Origin: an uncultured Gemmatimonadota bacterium
Lineage (GTDB): Bacteria; Gemmatimonadota; Gemmatimonadetes; Gemmatimonadales; Gemmatimonadaceae
Reading direction: 5' to 3'
Assembly (NCBI GenBank): GCA_903882745.1
Contig: CAIRYG010000003.1
Span: 124,001 to 188,000 of the forward strand
DNA: 64,000 bases
Part shown: piece by piece, positions 50,470-58,378 of the stretch
Layout: each line of letters begins with the position of its first letter
How positions within the stretch are numbered: position 1 is the first letter of the stretch
Program-made: the position numbers and the translations under genes
The notes under the pieces: model-generated
What the model was told of the DNA's origin: nothing
Seen by the model: only the letters and a program-made list of their open reading frames with translations
Database searches by the model: none

Positions 50470-51215
50470 GTCGTCGCGTCAATCTCATCCCAGCTGCTGG
50501 TGCGGGTGCGCGTTTCGTGGAGGCGGGTTACGCGACGCCGAAGCCGCTCCTCCCCGTAGATGGAGAGCCGATGATTGTGCGAGCCGCGCGCGCGCTGCCA
50601 GAGGCGGATCTCTACATTTTTTGCTGTCGCGCGGAGCATCTCGCGCAGTTCCCGATTGAGGCAACACTCCGGGCGGCGTTTTCGCGCTGTGAGATTGTCA
50701 CCGTTCCCGCGCTGACCGCTGGTCAGGCAGCGACCTGTTTACTCGCGGAACCTGTATTGCTGGAGGACGACGAGCTCACGATCGGCCCGTGCGACGCCGA
50801 GGTGACACGGATCAGTGACGGTCCGCTGTGGACACAGCCGGGGATCGACGCGCTGATCTGGACGTTCCGTGGAAGTGAGGCCGTCCTGCAGGACCCGCGT
50901 ATGTATGGCTGGGTCGACGTTGGTTCCGATGGGGTGGTGCGGCGTGTGTCGGTGAAGGTGCCGATCAGCGAGACGCCGCTAGAGGATCACGCGGTCGTTG
51001 GCACGTTCAGCTTCCGACGTGCTGGCGATTTCCTGCGCGCGGCGCATCGGCTGGTGAATGCAGATCGACGAGTGCGTGGCGAGTTCTACGTGGACGACGT
51101 GATGAACGACGCGATTGCACTAGGGACGCACACCGGGGTTTTGGAAGTGCGCGAGTATGTCGGATGGGGAACGCCACTGGATTACGATCGCTACTTGGGC
51201 GGTGTGGTCGATTGA
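50466..51215 (+). CDS. Sugar-type NTP transferase (GT-A nucleotidyltransferase)
   Basis: 249 residues from MSRRVNLIPAAGAGARFVEA. The nucleotide-binding signature is LIPAAGAGARF-xx-AGYATPKPLLPVDGEPMI, typical of sugar-phosphate nucleotidylyltransferases. The region LLEDDELTIGPCDAEV corresponds to the metal-binding site, and the C-terminal FYVDDVMNDAIALG and VGWGTPLDYDRYL are as in RmlA/GlmU-like or choline/glycerol-phosphate cytidylyltransferases. It probably activates the product of the epimerase/phosphatase genes. Its TGA overlaps the TTG start of the lipoprotein gene. Confidence 0.88.
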   Translation: MSRRVNLIPAAGAGARFVEAGYATPKPLLPVDGEPMIVRAARALPEADLYIFCCRAEHLAQFPIEATLRAAFSRCEIVTVPALTAGQAATCLLAEPVLLEDDELTIGPCDAEVTRISDGPLWTQPGIDALIWTFRGSEAVLQDPRMYGWVDVGSDGVVRRVSVKVPISETPLEDHAVVGTFSFRRAGDFLRAAHRLVNADRRVRGEFYVDDVMNDAIALGTHTGVLEVREYVGWGTPLDYDRYLGGVVD

Positions 51216-52579
51216 GGCGTGGTCTGTGGGCACTGTTCGTCACGCTCTCCGCCTGCTCGGCACGCGGTGAGCTCACGCGAGTCGCGACGCCTACCACTGC
51301 ACCTCCACCGTTCATTGCCATGTCAGTAACCGACGCGCGTGTGCGAGCACGGCGTGACAGCGTCCAGCTCGTGTGGTCAGCTCAGAATGTCACATCCTGC
51401 GTGGCCTCGGGCGCCTGGTCCGGAGTGCAACAAGCAGAGTCTGCGCTGTGGATCAAGCCGCAGGCCTCTGGGGTGTTGACCTACACGTTGCAATGCACCG
51501 GCCTTGGCGGAATTTCCTCTGCGAGTGCGACCGTCGAAGGGTGGCTACCGCTCGCCGTTGCACAAACGTCGTATGCGAATTTTAAAGACGTTGGGGTCAT
51601 CACAACGCTCATTCCCAGCCTCTATTCACCCCATGCATACGGTGATTTTTTGCAAACAGGAGAACGGATCCTGTTCCAGACCGATCTGACCTACAGTGCG
51701 AGCAAGCCCATTGAGCTTGCGACGCCGGCAGTGTACAGATTTTCGCAGATGCTGAACGGTGGTTGGCGCACCACTCTCGGGTTTCTCTCCGCGTCGGGCC
51801 CGCAACCGTGTATTCATCCTCGGCAATCGCTTGTCGCTGATTTTAATGGCGACGGAAAACCTGACGTTTTTATCGCGTGCCACGGCTATGACAGCGCTCC
51901 GAGCCCAGGAGAGCGCAATCAAGTCATTCTGAGCAGTCCCTCCGGCATGTATACGCTCAGCGATGCCTCTCCAGACATCGGGTTCTGGCACGGTGCGGCG
52001 GCGGCGGATATGAATGGCGACGGCACCATTGATGTGGTGTTGGCAAACGGGCGCGAGGTCGTGCTATTCGCAAACGACGGGCACGGACATTTTAGCCGAG
52101 TCCCTGGGAATTTCCTCGGCGGCTTGGTTCCCCAGGCTGCCTGGTGGACCGTGCAGATCACCGATGTGGATGATGATGGTATCCTCGACCTCCTGCTTGG
52201 CGGCAATAACTTTGTGTACGGCAATTGTCCGGGCGATCCGAGCTGTCTGAACATAGATGCATCTACCGTACTCCTTGGCATGACGGGCGGCGGTTTCTCG
52301 AGAGCCGTCCGACTACCATCGGTCGCGGGGCAACCGATGGTGCTCGATTTCGTCGTGACCGGAACGGGCCCCACCCGGGCGATCTGGATTGATCGTACCT
52401 CCGATGCCTATTCGAGTCGGACCGTGCAGCGCGTCTCGTGGCGCACTCTCGAGTCTTCCGTCATCTTCACAAGTGCAGACAAATGGATGCCGTGGTTGAT
52501 TCCGCTCAACGTGAATGGCACCTGGTACATCGGGACCGATCAAGCCCAGGACAATTTCGTTCCTGTCCGGGTTCCGTGA
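51212..52579 (+). CDS. FG-GAP/VCBS-repeat lipoprotein
   Basis: 455 residues; the start is taken as the TTG overlapping the preceding stop (TTGA), giving MRRGLWALFVTLSACSARGE with lipobox LSAC. The N-terminal part has an immunoglobulin-like region (SVQLVWSAQNVTSCVASGAW). The rest carries Ca-binding FG-GAP/VCBS units: VADFNGDGKPDVFIACHG, AAADMNGDGTIDVVLANG, ITDVDDDGILDLLLGG. It is exported, lipid-anchored and likely a propeller. Its place at the end of an overlapping operon suggests it displays or binds the product of the preceding enzymes. Confidence 0.8.
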   Translation: MRRGLWALFVTLSACSARGELTRVATPTTAPPPFIAMSVTDARVRARRDSVQLVWSAQNVTSCVASGAWSGVQQAESALWIKPQASGVLTYTLQCTGLGGISSASATVEGWLPLAVAQTSYANFKDVGVITTLIPSLYSPHAYGDFLQTGERILFQTDLTYSASKPIELATPAVYRFSQMLNGGWRTTLGFLSASGPQPCIHPRQSLVADFNGDGKPDVFIACHGYDSAPSPGERNQVILSSPSGMYTLSDASPDIGFWHGAAAADMNGDGTIDVVLANGREVVLFANDGHGHFSRVPGNFLGGLVPQAAWWTVQITDVDDDGILDLLLGGNNFVYGNCPGDPSCLNIDASTVLLGMTGGGFSRAVRLPSVAGQPMVLDFVVTGTGPTRAIWIDRTSDAYSSRTVQRVSWRTLESSVIFTSADKWMPWLIPLNVNGTWYIGTDQAQDNFVPVRVP

Positions 52580-52650
52580 ATGGTCGTTCGTGCGTAGGCT
52601 ACGAAACATTGCATCCGCTGTGGCGTTCTGTTAATCGGAGGTATTAGCAC

Positions 52651-53364
52651 GTGGATTTTACACTCATCGCCGAACGACTCTCGGGCAGTCCTGTGACCGC
52701 AATTCCCGCGCTTTTCGTGGCAGGGCTGCTCACGAGTCTCACCCCGTGCGTCTATCCCATGATTCCGATCACGGCGGCGATTGTTGGAGGCTCCTCGGTC
52801 GGCGCTCCGCCAACACGCGGTCGCACGGTCGCCCTGACGCTGAGCTACGTCCTCGGACTCTCGGTGGTGTATTCCGCACTCGGGCTCTTCGCGGGACTCT
52901 CGGGAACACTCTTCGGAAGCGTCAGCAGTAATCCGTGGCTCTACTTTGGCATGGCGAATTTGCTGATCATCGCGGCGCTCGGCATGCTTGACGTGATTCC
53001 GGTACGGTTACCGTCGTCGATCATGCAGCGTGCCGCGACGGCTGGCGAAGGTGGGCGGATTGCGGGAGCCCTAACCATGGGAGCCGTCAGCGGTCTTGTA
53101 GCTGCACCGTGCTCAGCGCCGGTGATGGCCGCGGTGCTCACCTGGGTGACCACCACTAAGTCAGCGGTGCTCGGATTCGTCTACTTGTTCTCGTTCTCGC
53201 TGGGCATGTGTACGCTGCTCGTGGTCGTTGGTCTTTCTTCTGGTTCGCTCGCAAAGCTCCCACGCGCTGGCGCCTGGATGTTGTGGGTGAAGCGGGCCTT
53301 TGCGCTCATCATGGTTGGCGTGGCTGAGTACTACCTCTTGAAGGCAGGTGAGTTGTGGATCTGA
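52651..53364 (+). CDS. CcdA/DsbD-type thiol-disulfide transport membrane protein
   Basis: 237 residues from a GTG with GGAGG upstream (MDFTLIAERLSGSPVTAIPA). Six membrane helices are seen. The redox cysteines are in SLTPCVYPMIPIT and AAPCSAPVMAA, the CcdA/DsbD transmembrane pattern. It carries reducing equivalents from cytoplasmic thioredoxin to an outer-face thiol protein. That partner is encoded immediately downstream with an overlap of 10 bp. Confidence 0.9.
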   Translation: MDFTLIAERLSGSPVTAIPALFVAGLLTSLTPCVYPMIPITAAIVGGSSVGAPPTRGRTVALTLSYVLGLSVVYSALGLFAGLSGTLFGSVSSNPWLYFGMANLLIIAALGMLDVIPVRLPSSIMQRAATAGEGGRIAGALTMGAVSGLVAAPCSAPVMAAVLTWVTTTKSAVLGFVYLFSFSLGMCTLLVVVGLSSGSLAKLPRAGAWMLWVKRAFALIMVGVAEYYLLKAGELWI

Positions 53365-53855
53365 AACACATCCTCCGCGGCGCGACCGCATTCGTGATGA
53401 TGACCGCCGGTATGACGCTCGCGGCGCAGGAGTCTGGCATCCCGGTGGGGAGCAAGGCGCCGGGTGGAATGCTCGAAGGACTCGACGGGAAACCGGCAGA
53501 TCTCGGCGCGTTAGTCGCCAAGGGCCCCACCGTCATTGAGTTCTGGGCGACCTGGTGCGAGAACTGCAAAGATCTCGAACCGACGCTGATCGCCGCCCAA
53601 AAGAAATACGGCGGCAAGGTACAGTTCGTCGGCGTCTCAGTGAGCGTGAATCAATCGCCCGAATTGGTAAAGCGATACGTCGCCAAGCACGGACTGGCCG
53701 GCGTGCAACTCTACGACCGCAAGGGCGTTGCCGTAGATGCGTACGATGTGCCCGCGACAAGCTTTGTGGTGGTCATCAACAAAGCCGGGAAGATTATTTA
53801 TACCGGACTCGGCGGAAAACAGGATCTCGACGCGGCGATCAAGAAGGCGCTGTAA
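53355..53855 (+). CDS. Exported thioredoxin-like (TlpA/ResA type) protein
   Basis: 166 residues from a GTG overlapping the ccdA-like stop. Signal peptide MDLKHILRGATAFVMMTAGM...LAAQ. The active site is EFWATWCENCKDLEP (C-x-x-C) with the cis-Pro in VPATSFVVV. It matches periplasmic TlpA/ResA reductases that keep cytochrome c or other extracytoplasmic thiols reduced. It is the partner of the CcdA-like gene just upstream. The stop overlaps the convergent 2H gene by 17 bp. Confidence 0.9.
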   Translation: MDLKHILRGATAFVMMTAGMTLAAQESGIPVGSKAPGGMLEGLDGKPADLGALVAKGPTVIEFWATWCENCKDLEPTLIAAQKKYGGKVQFVGVSVSVNQSPELVKRYVAKHGLAGVQLYDRKGVAVDAYDVPATSFVVVINKAGKIIYTGLGGKQDLDAAIKKAL

Positions 53856-54390
53856 CCGGCCCTGCCACTGGCCCCGTCAGCCGCAGATCAAACAGCAGCT
53901 TGGGCGGTTGTGGGTCGCGGGTGTGGTACACGCGTAGCGTGTGCATCGTGAACGGTTCGCTCTCGCGGACGGCGAGCATCGGCTTGAGCGACTCCGGCGT
54001 GATGGTCGGATAGAAGCTCAGTGTACAGTGCGGCGTAAATGGATACCGTGCCTGCGCACAACGGACCCCGCTCGTCGCGAGTCGTTCGTGCAACGTCCGC
54101 ACCGGTCCGTGCGGATCGAGCGGCAGCACAACGATCTCGCGCTGCAAAAATCGAACGGGACGGCCAAACTGAAGTGTCAGGGGCGGCGTGCTCGCGGCGA
54201 TGGGCTCCAGCAATCGCTTCAACTCCGCGATCGACGTCTCCGGAGTGATAGGGCCGACACCTGACGAGCCGAGCATCGTGACATGCGGGGGGGCTTCTCG
54301 CGCCATCTTGATGTCGAATCGTTCTTGGAGCGCTTTCACGCGCATGGCCACTGGGCCGTCAAGTTCGGCGATGATGAAGATGCCGTTCAC
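53839..54390 (-). CDS. 2'-5' RNA ligase / 2H phosphoesterase family protein
   Basis: 183 residues from a GTG that overlaps the upstream PAP2 stop (GTGA). MNGIFIIAELDGPVAMRVKA opens the fold. The two catalytic H-x-T motifs are APPHVTMLG and FTPHCTLSFY, spaced as in the YjcG/LigT families. It may act on cyclic phosphodiesters or tRNA ends. It is the last gene of the operon with D-aminoacylase, GntR and two PAP2 phosphatases, and is one of two 2H proteins within 4 kb. Confidence 0.85.
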   Translation of the reverse strand: MNGIFIIAELDGPVAMRVKALQERFDIKMAREAPPHVTMLGSSGVGPITPETSIAELKRLLEPIAASTPPLTLQFGRPVRFLQREIVVLPLDPHGPVRTLHERLATSGVRCAQARYPFTPHCTLSFYPTITPESLKPMLAVRESEPFTMHTLRVYHTRDPQPPKLLFDLRLTGPVAGPVTAPS

Positions 54391-55130
54391 GGGTGGCGAT
54401 CGTGCCAGCGCACCGTCATGAGGCCACCAACCGTACCGATTCCGGCACCGAGCAGCACATCGCTCGCCCAGTGCTTGTGGTCGTACACGCGCGACGCGGC
54501 CGTGAGCGCTGCCGCCGTGTAGAGCAGCGGGCCAAAGATCTTCGCGTCGCGCGAGGAACGTCGCGCAACACTCGCGGTGATGGCGGACGCGAATGCGAAG
54601 GCCGCCGTCGCATGACCCGACGGGAACGACTGATACGCGCCATCGCTCACACCACGACCGAACGCGAAGTTATGCGCATTGGTGGAATCGGCATAGGGGC
54701 GGGCGCGCCCCGCAGCGGCTTTTATGGCGATGGTGATAGCGCTGCTTACTGCAACCGCTTCAAAAGCCATTTGGCCGTCGTGAGCGGTGTTCGGGTCATG
54801 AAATATTTTCCCCCCGGCCCACATGGCGGCGCTGATGGCCAGCGATCCGGGATCACCGAACAAGCGCGCACCGGTCATGGTGTTCTTGAGGATCGCGTTG
54901 TTCTGCAAGGCTGACTGCCGGAACCACTCGGTGATTACTTGGTCGCGCTGGAAGAGCAGCAACGCGCCCGCCGTAGTTACGCCGAGGATGGTCGCATCGC
55001 TGCCGCGAAATATCGAGCTGTCGCGCGGCGCGGTTTGTGCGAACGTGGCGTTGGGTGTGCTCGCGGCTGTTGCGACCGCGAACACCAAGGACGCTGTTAC
55101 TTGGACGAAACTTCGAACGATGGACGTCAT
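54387..55130 (-). CDS. PAP2-superfamily phosphatase, exported form
   Basis: 247 residues from MTSIVRSFVQVTASLVFAVA, whose ATG overlaps the upstream PAP2 stop (ATGA). The ORF track starts 112 codons too early. A signal peptide or first helix is followed by the acid phosphatase triad motifs: KAAAGRARPYAD, PSGHATAAFAFA and SRVYDHKHWASDVLLG. It dephosphorylates lipid phosphates, polyprenyl diphosphate or similar at the periplasmic face. Confidence 0.9.
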   Translation of the reverse strand: MTSIVRSFVQVTASLVFAVATAASTPNATFAQTAPRDSSIFRGSDATILGVTTAGALLLFQRDQVITEWFRQSALQNNAILKNTMTGARLFGDPGSLAISAAMWAGGKIFHDPNTAHDGQMAFEAVAVSSAITIAIKAAAGRARPYADSTNAHNFAFGRGVSDGAYQSFPSGHATAAFAFASAITASVARRSSRDAKIFGPLLYTAAALTAASRVYDHKHWASDVLLGAGIGTVGGLMTVRWHDRHP

Positions 55131-55840
55131 AAATGTTGTGCGGGAGCGCCAAGCATGATGCGATCGAGACGAGAGTTCCGATTGCGTACGTGGAATCGCA
55201 CGAGCCAGATGCCGGAGAGGAGCCCAAGCAGCGCGCCGGCCGCAACGTCGCTGAACCAGTGTTGATCGGTGTAGACGCGAGAGAACGCCACAAGAAACGC
55301 GGCCGCGAAATAGAGCATGGTACCAGACCACCGCAGGAGTCCCGGCTGACGCGCCAACACCGTGAAACATACTGCTGTGGTAAAGCCGAAGGTCGCGGTG
55401 GTGTGGCCTGAGGGCATGGAGAAGAAATGCGCGTCTGTCCATCCGTGCAAAAAGGACCAATGCCACGGAGCGCCTGGCGTTACGAAGGGACGCGAACGGC
55501 CAGCGAACCCCTTGATGATGGCGCTGATCGCACTCGACAGGGCGATCCCTTCAGCACCGCGAAGCCCAAACTCCGCCATGCCTCGGCGTTTGAGCAGTCG
55601 TCCTGCCATCAAGACGAGAAGGCTGTAGAAAACGACGCCGTCGCCGCCCCACCAGTTGAAGTCACGACTGAGTTGCTGCAGCGGTGTCGACGACTGCATG
55701 GCGCTGCTCCGCACGGCTCGCTGGATGTCGGCGTCGAGACGATACACCGGATTCTGCGGGTTGGGTGCGGTGCTGTCCTGCGCGGTGGCATCGAGCGCGG
55801 TGGCATCGAGCGCGGCGCTCGCGGTGGTTTGATGAGTCAT
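55127..55840 (-). CDS. PAP2-superfamily membrane phosphatase
   Basis: 237 residues from MTHQTTASAALDATALDATA, 4 bp after the GntR stop; a GTG five codons earlier is an alternative. The N-terminus contains a 15-bp tandem duplication (ALDATALDATA). Membrane helices and motifs follow: KGFAGRSRPFVTPG, PSGHTTATFGFT, SRVYTDQHWFSDVAAG. Members dephosphorylate membrane-linked substrates such as undecaprenyl diphosphate or phosphatidic acid. Two unlike PAP2 genes in tandem suggest different substrates or sides of the membrane. Confidence 0.9.
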   Translation of the reverse strand: MTHQTTASAALDATALDATAQDSTAPNPQNPVYRLDADIQRAVRSSAMQSSTPLQQLSRDFNWWGGDGVVFYSLLVLMAGRLLKRRGMAEFGLRGAEGIALSSAISAIIKGFAGRSRPFVTPGAPWHWSFLHGWTDAHFFSMPSGHTTATFGFTTAVCFTVLARQPGLLRWSGTMLYFAAAFLVAFSRVYTDQHWFSDVAAGALLGLLSGIWLVRFHVRNRNSRLDRIMLGAPAQHL

Positions 55841-55844
55841 CACG

Positions 55845-56546
55845 CTACCAGTCACCGCGCTGTCCGGTTGCGGTAATCACGCGGGTGAGTCGGAGTGCCG
55901 CGTTGGCCCAGTTGGTGCGTGTCGCCTCACGCGCCTTGATCAGCTCACCGCTACGGATTGCCGCGATAATGCGTCGATGCTCCTTGACCGAATCACCGAT
56001 CGCGGTTGCAAGGAGCGTGACATACAGCCGTTCATAACGCTCGGCCTGTGGTTTTACGGCGTCGTGCAGTGCCCGTAACCGTGGTCCAGCCGACGCATGG
56101 ACATAGCTGGCGTGAAAGCGGTAGTCGAGCTGAAAGAGTGCCTGGTGATCGGGACGCTTCGCGGCCGCAGCCTGAGCGAACGCTTCGTTGATCTCGTGCA
56201 GCGTGTCGGCCAGTACGTGGCGCTCGCGCTTGGGCAGGCTTGCGGCAACTTCTGCGGCCTCACCTTCGAGCGCGCCGACGAGATGAAACAGCTCGTGCGC
56301 ATCAGCGGCGGTCAGCGGTGCAACCACAAGCCGAAGTTGGCGCGCGGTGCGCTCTCCTGCGACGTAGCCCTCCTGTCGCAGCCGTTCGAGCGCCGCACGG
56401 AGCGGTGTTCGACTGACGCCGAGCCGTTCGGCCAGTTCGAGTTCTACTAGGCGCGTACCCGGCGACAGGCGCCCCTGCACAATCAGGTCGCGCAGTCGTT
56501 CGTAGACGGCGGCTGGGCGCGGGCGGGCGCTGCGGGTAGGAGTCAC
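55845..56546 (-). CDS. GntR-family (FCD-type) transcriptional regulator
   Basis: 233 residues from a GTG that overlaps the D-aminoacylase stop (GTGA). The N-terminal winged HTH reads YERLRDLIVQGRLSPGTRLVELELAERLGVSRTPLRAALERLRQEGYV, standard for the FadR subfamily. The C-terminal FCD domain is helical, with DYRFHASYVHASAG and VKEHRRIIAAI supplying metal-binding His/Asp. A ligand such as an N-acyl amino acid or D-amino acid is likely, given the neighbouring enzymes. It probably binds the TTGTATACAA operators at 58.3 kb, repressing its own operon and the divergent GNAT-racemase-aminoacylase genes. Confidence 0.92.
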   Translation of the reverse strand: MTPTRSARPRPAAVYERLRDLIVQGRLSPGTRLVELELAERLGVSRTPLRAALERLRQEGYVAGERTARQLRLVVAPLTAADAHELFHLVGALEGEAAEVAASLPKRERHVLADTLHEINEAFAQAAAAKRPDHQALFQLDYRFHASYVHASAGPRLRALHDAVKPQAERYERLYVTLLATAIGDSVKEHRRIIAAIRSGELIKAREATRTNWANAALRLTRVITATGQRGDW

Positions 56547-58282
56547 TTGGGAGTTGTCCAACCAGTCCAGCCCGGTCCGCGGACGACTTGGCCCGGCTTC
56601 GCGCCGGTGTGCGCGCCATCCCGGATGACTTCCACCCCATTCACAATCACCGCGTTCACACCGACGGAGAGTTGGTGTGGCTTCTCGAAGGTGGCTTTGT
56701 CGGCGATGGTGGCTGGGTCGAACACCACGATGTCGGCTTTCATCCCTTCCTTGATGAGGCCACGATCCCCGATCGAGAGACGCGTGGCCACTGCAGACGT
56801 TGCCTTACGCACCGCGTCTTCGAGTGAGAGCACCTGCTCCTCGCGCACATACTTTCCGAAGAGGCGCGGGAAGTTGCCGTAGGCGCGGGGATGTGTCATC
56901 CCGACCGCCGTCGCGGGATCGTTAGCACCAGCGTCGGTCCCGAATTTCATCCACGGCTGCTTGATCTGCAGCTTCACATTGTCTTCGCTCATGCGGAAGA
57001 GGATTTCACCCAGCTTCGCCTCTTCGGCGATGTTCAGATCAATCAGGGCATCAGTCCAGTGCTTGCCCATCGCGGCTGCAATTTCGGTGATACGCTTGCC
57101 TTCATATTGCTTGAACTCAGGCTTCGTGAATCCCACGACCATCACGTTTTGCGGGGCTTCGAGGCAGCTGTTTTCAAATCCTGGAATCTCGCGCTGCAGG
57201 TCGATCTTCACCTGCTCACGGATCTTTGGGTTACGGAGATTCTCGAGCAACTTGCCGTCAGCCGCGTACTGCGGCGCGATGCAGCTCGCAAACCCGTTGG
57301 CGCCGGCGATGTACAGGTACATATCGGCCTGGACATCCTGTCCCGCCGCTCGGGCGGCATCAATCCGGGCGATGGCGGCCGGCATCTTGTCCCAGTTGCG
57401 CAGTCCCGAGGCCTTGAGATGATAGATCTCCGTGGGGACGCCTCCTTCGCGGCCGATCCGAATGGCTTCGTCGACCGACTCGAGTAGATGGTCCCCTTCG
57501 TTACGCATGTGCGTGATGTACACGCCGCCAAATGGGGCCATCGCCTTCGCCGAGTTGATCAGGTCTTCCGTGGTGTTGTAGTTGTCTGGCGGGTACATCA
57601 GGGCGCTGGCGACACCAAAGGCACCGTCTTGCATGGCGCGCCGCACCATCGCCATGGAGCTGTCGCGCTGCGCCGCGGTGAACGCGCCCATCTCGGCGCC
57701 CTTGGCGTAGGCGCGTACTGTGCCGGAGCCGACGAACGAGCCGATGTTCTCCGAGGCGCCGCGGGCTACCATGAAGTCGAGCCACTGCCCAAAGCCATGC
57801 GCGCCCGTGAAGCGCTGCGCGAGGCGACGGCTGGTGCTGTCGGTCACGAGCGCCAGCAACTTGTCGTTCACGGGCGCTGGGGTGTCGCCTTCGCCGAGGA
57901 TTGCGGTGGTGATCCCCTGGACGACCATCGAGAGGACGCGCCCGTTACCGGTCATAAAGTCTTCGTTAGACTGCGACTGGATGTCGATGAAACCGGGGGA
58001 GACCACCTGCCCGCGCGCGTCGAGTTGTCGCTTAGTCACGGCGGCAGTGAGGGCATGTCGTGGCGCGATTTTCACGATGCGATCGCCGCGCACTCCGACA
58101 TCTCCCCAGAACCAGGCATTGCCCGATCCGTCAACGATTCGGCCGTTGGTGATGACGAGATCGTAGGCGGCGTCTGCGGGCGCCGGTGCTTGGGCCGGTG
58201 CTGACGCGGCACCGTGCGTGACGGTCACCGAGCACGCGGCAACAATCCAGGCGAGCGGAAGAAGAGCGGCAAGCTTGCGCAT
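56543..58282 (-). CDS. N-acyl-D-amino-acid deacylase (D-aminoacylase), lipoprotein
   Basis: 579 residues from MRKLAALLPLAWIVAACSVT (GGAG upstream, lipobox VAAC), so it is anchored outside the cytoplasm. The amidohydrolase fold is clear: DLVITNGRIVDGSGNAWFWGDVGVRGDRI, SPGFIDIQSQSNEDF, GVYITHMRNEGDHLLESVDEAIRIG, IYHLKASG, FGTDAGAND and the C-terminal GVNAVIVNGVEVIRDGAHTG. The first His pair of the usual H-x-H is replaced (DIQSQS), as in some members. The enzyme releases free D-amino acids from N-acylated forms. Confidence 0.85.
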   Translation of the reverse strand: MRKLAALLPLAWIVAACSVTVTHGAASAPAQAPAPADAAYDLVITNGRIVDGSGNAWFWGDVGVRGDRIVKIAPRHALTAAVTKRQLDARGQVVSPGFIDIQSQSNEDFMTGNGRVLSMVVQGITTAILGEGDTPAPVNDKLLALVTDSTSRRLAQRFTGAHGFGQWLDFMVARGASENIGSFVGSGTVRAYAKGAEMGAFTAAQRDSSMAMVRRAMQDGAFGVASALMYPPDNYNTTEDLINSAKAMAPFGGVYITHMRNEGDHLLESVDEAIRIGREGGVPTEIYHLKASGLRNWDKMPAAIARIDAARAAGQDVQADMYLYIAGANGFASCIAPQYAADGKLLENLRNPKIREQVKIDLQREIPGFENSCLEAPQNVMVVGFTKPEFKQYEGKRITEIAAAMGKHWTDALIDLNIAEEAKLGEILFRMSEDNVKLQIKQPWMKFGTDAGANDPATAVGMTHPRAYGNFPRLFGKYVREEQVLSLEDAVRKATSAVATRLSIGDRGLIKEGMKADIVVFDPATIADKATFEKPHQLSVGVNAVIVNGVEVIRDGAHTGAKPGQVVRGPGWTGWTTPK

Positions 58283-58302
58283 ACAGGACTCCGGCGGCAG
58301 TT

Positions 58303-58324
58303 TTGTATACAATACTGTGTACAA
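58303..58324. promoter_or_regulatory. Two GntR-type operators in a divergent promoter region
   Basis: TTGTATACAA (perfect palindrome) and, 12 bp further, CTGTGTACAA (8 of 10 identical). Such sites are typical of FadR/VanR-type GntR regulators. They lie between the D-aminoacylase operon and the GNAT-racemase-aminoacylase operon, so one regulator could control both. Confidence 0.75.
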
Positions 58325-58378
58325 TGTGCGGCGCTGGTGCGCCGCTCGCAAGTCACCGCCTCACCGGCCCCGTTGCGC

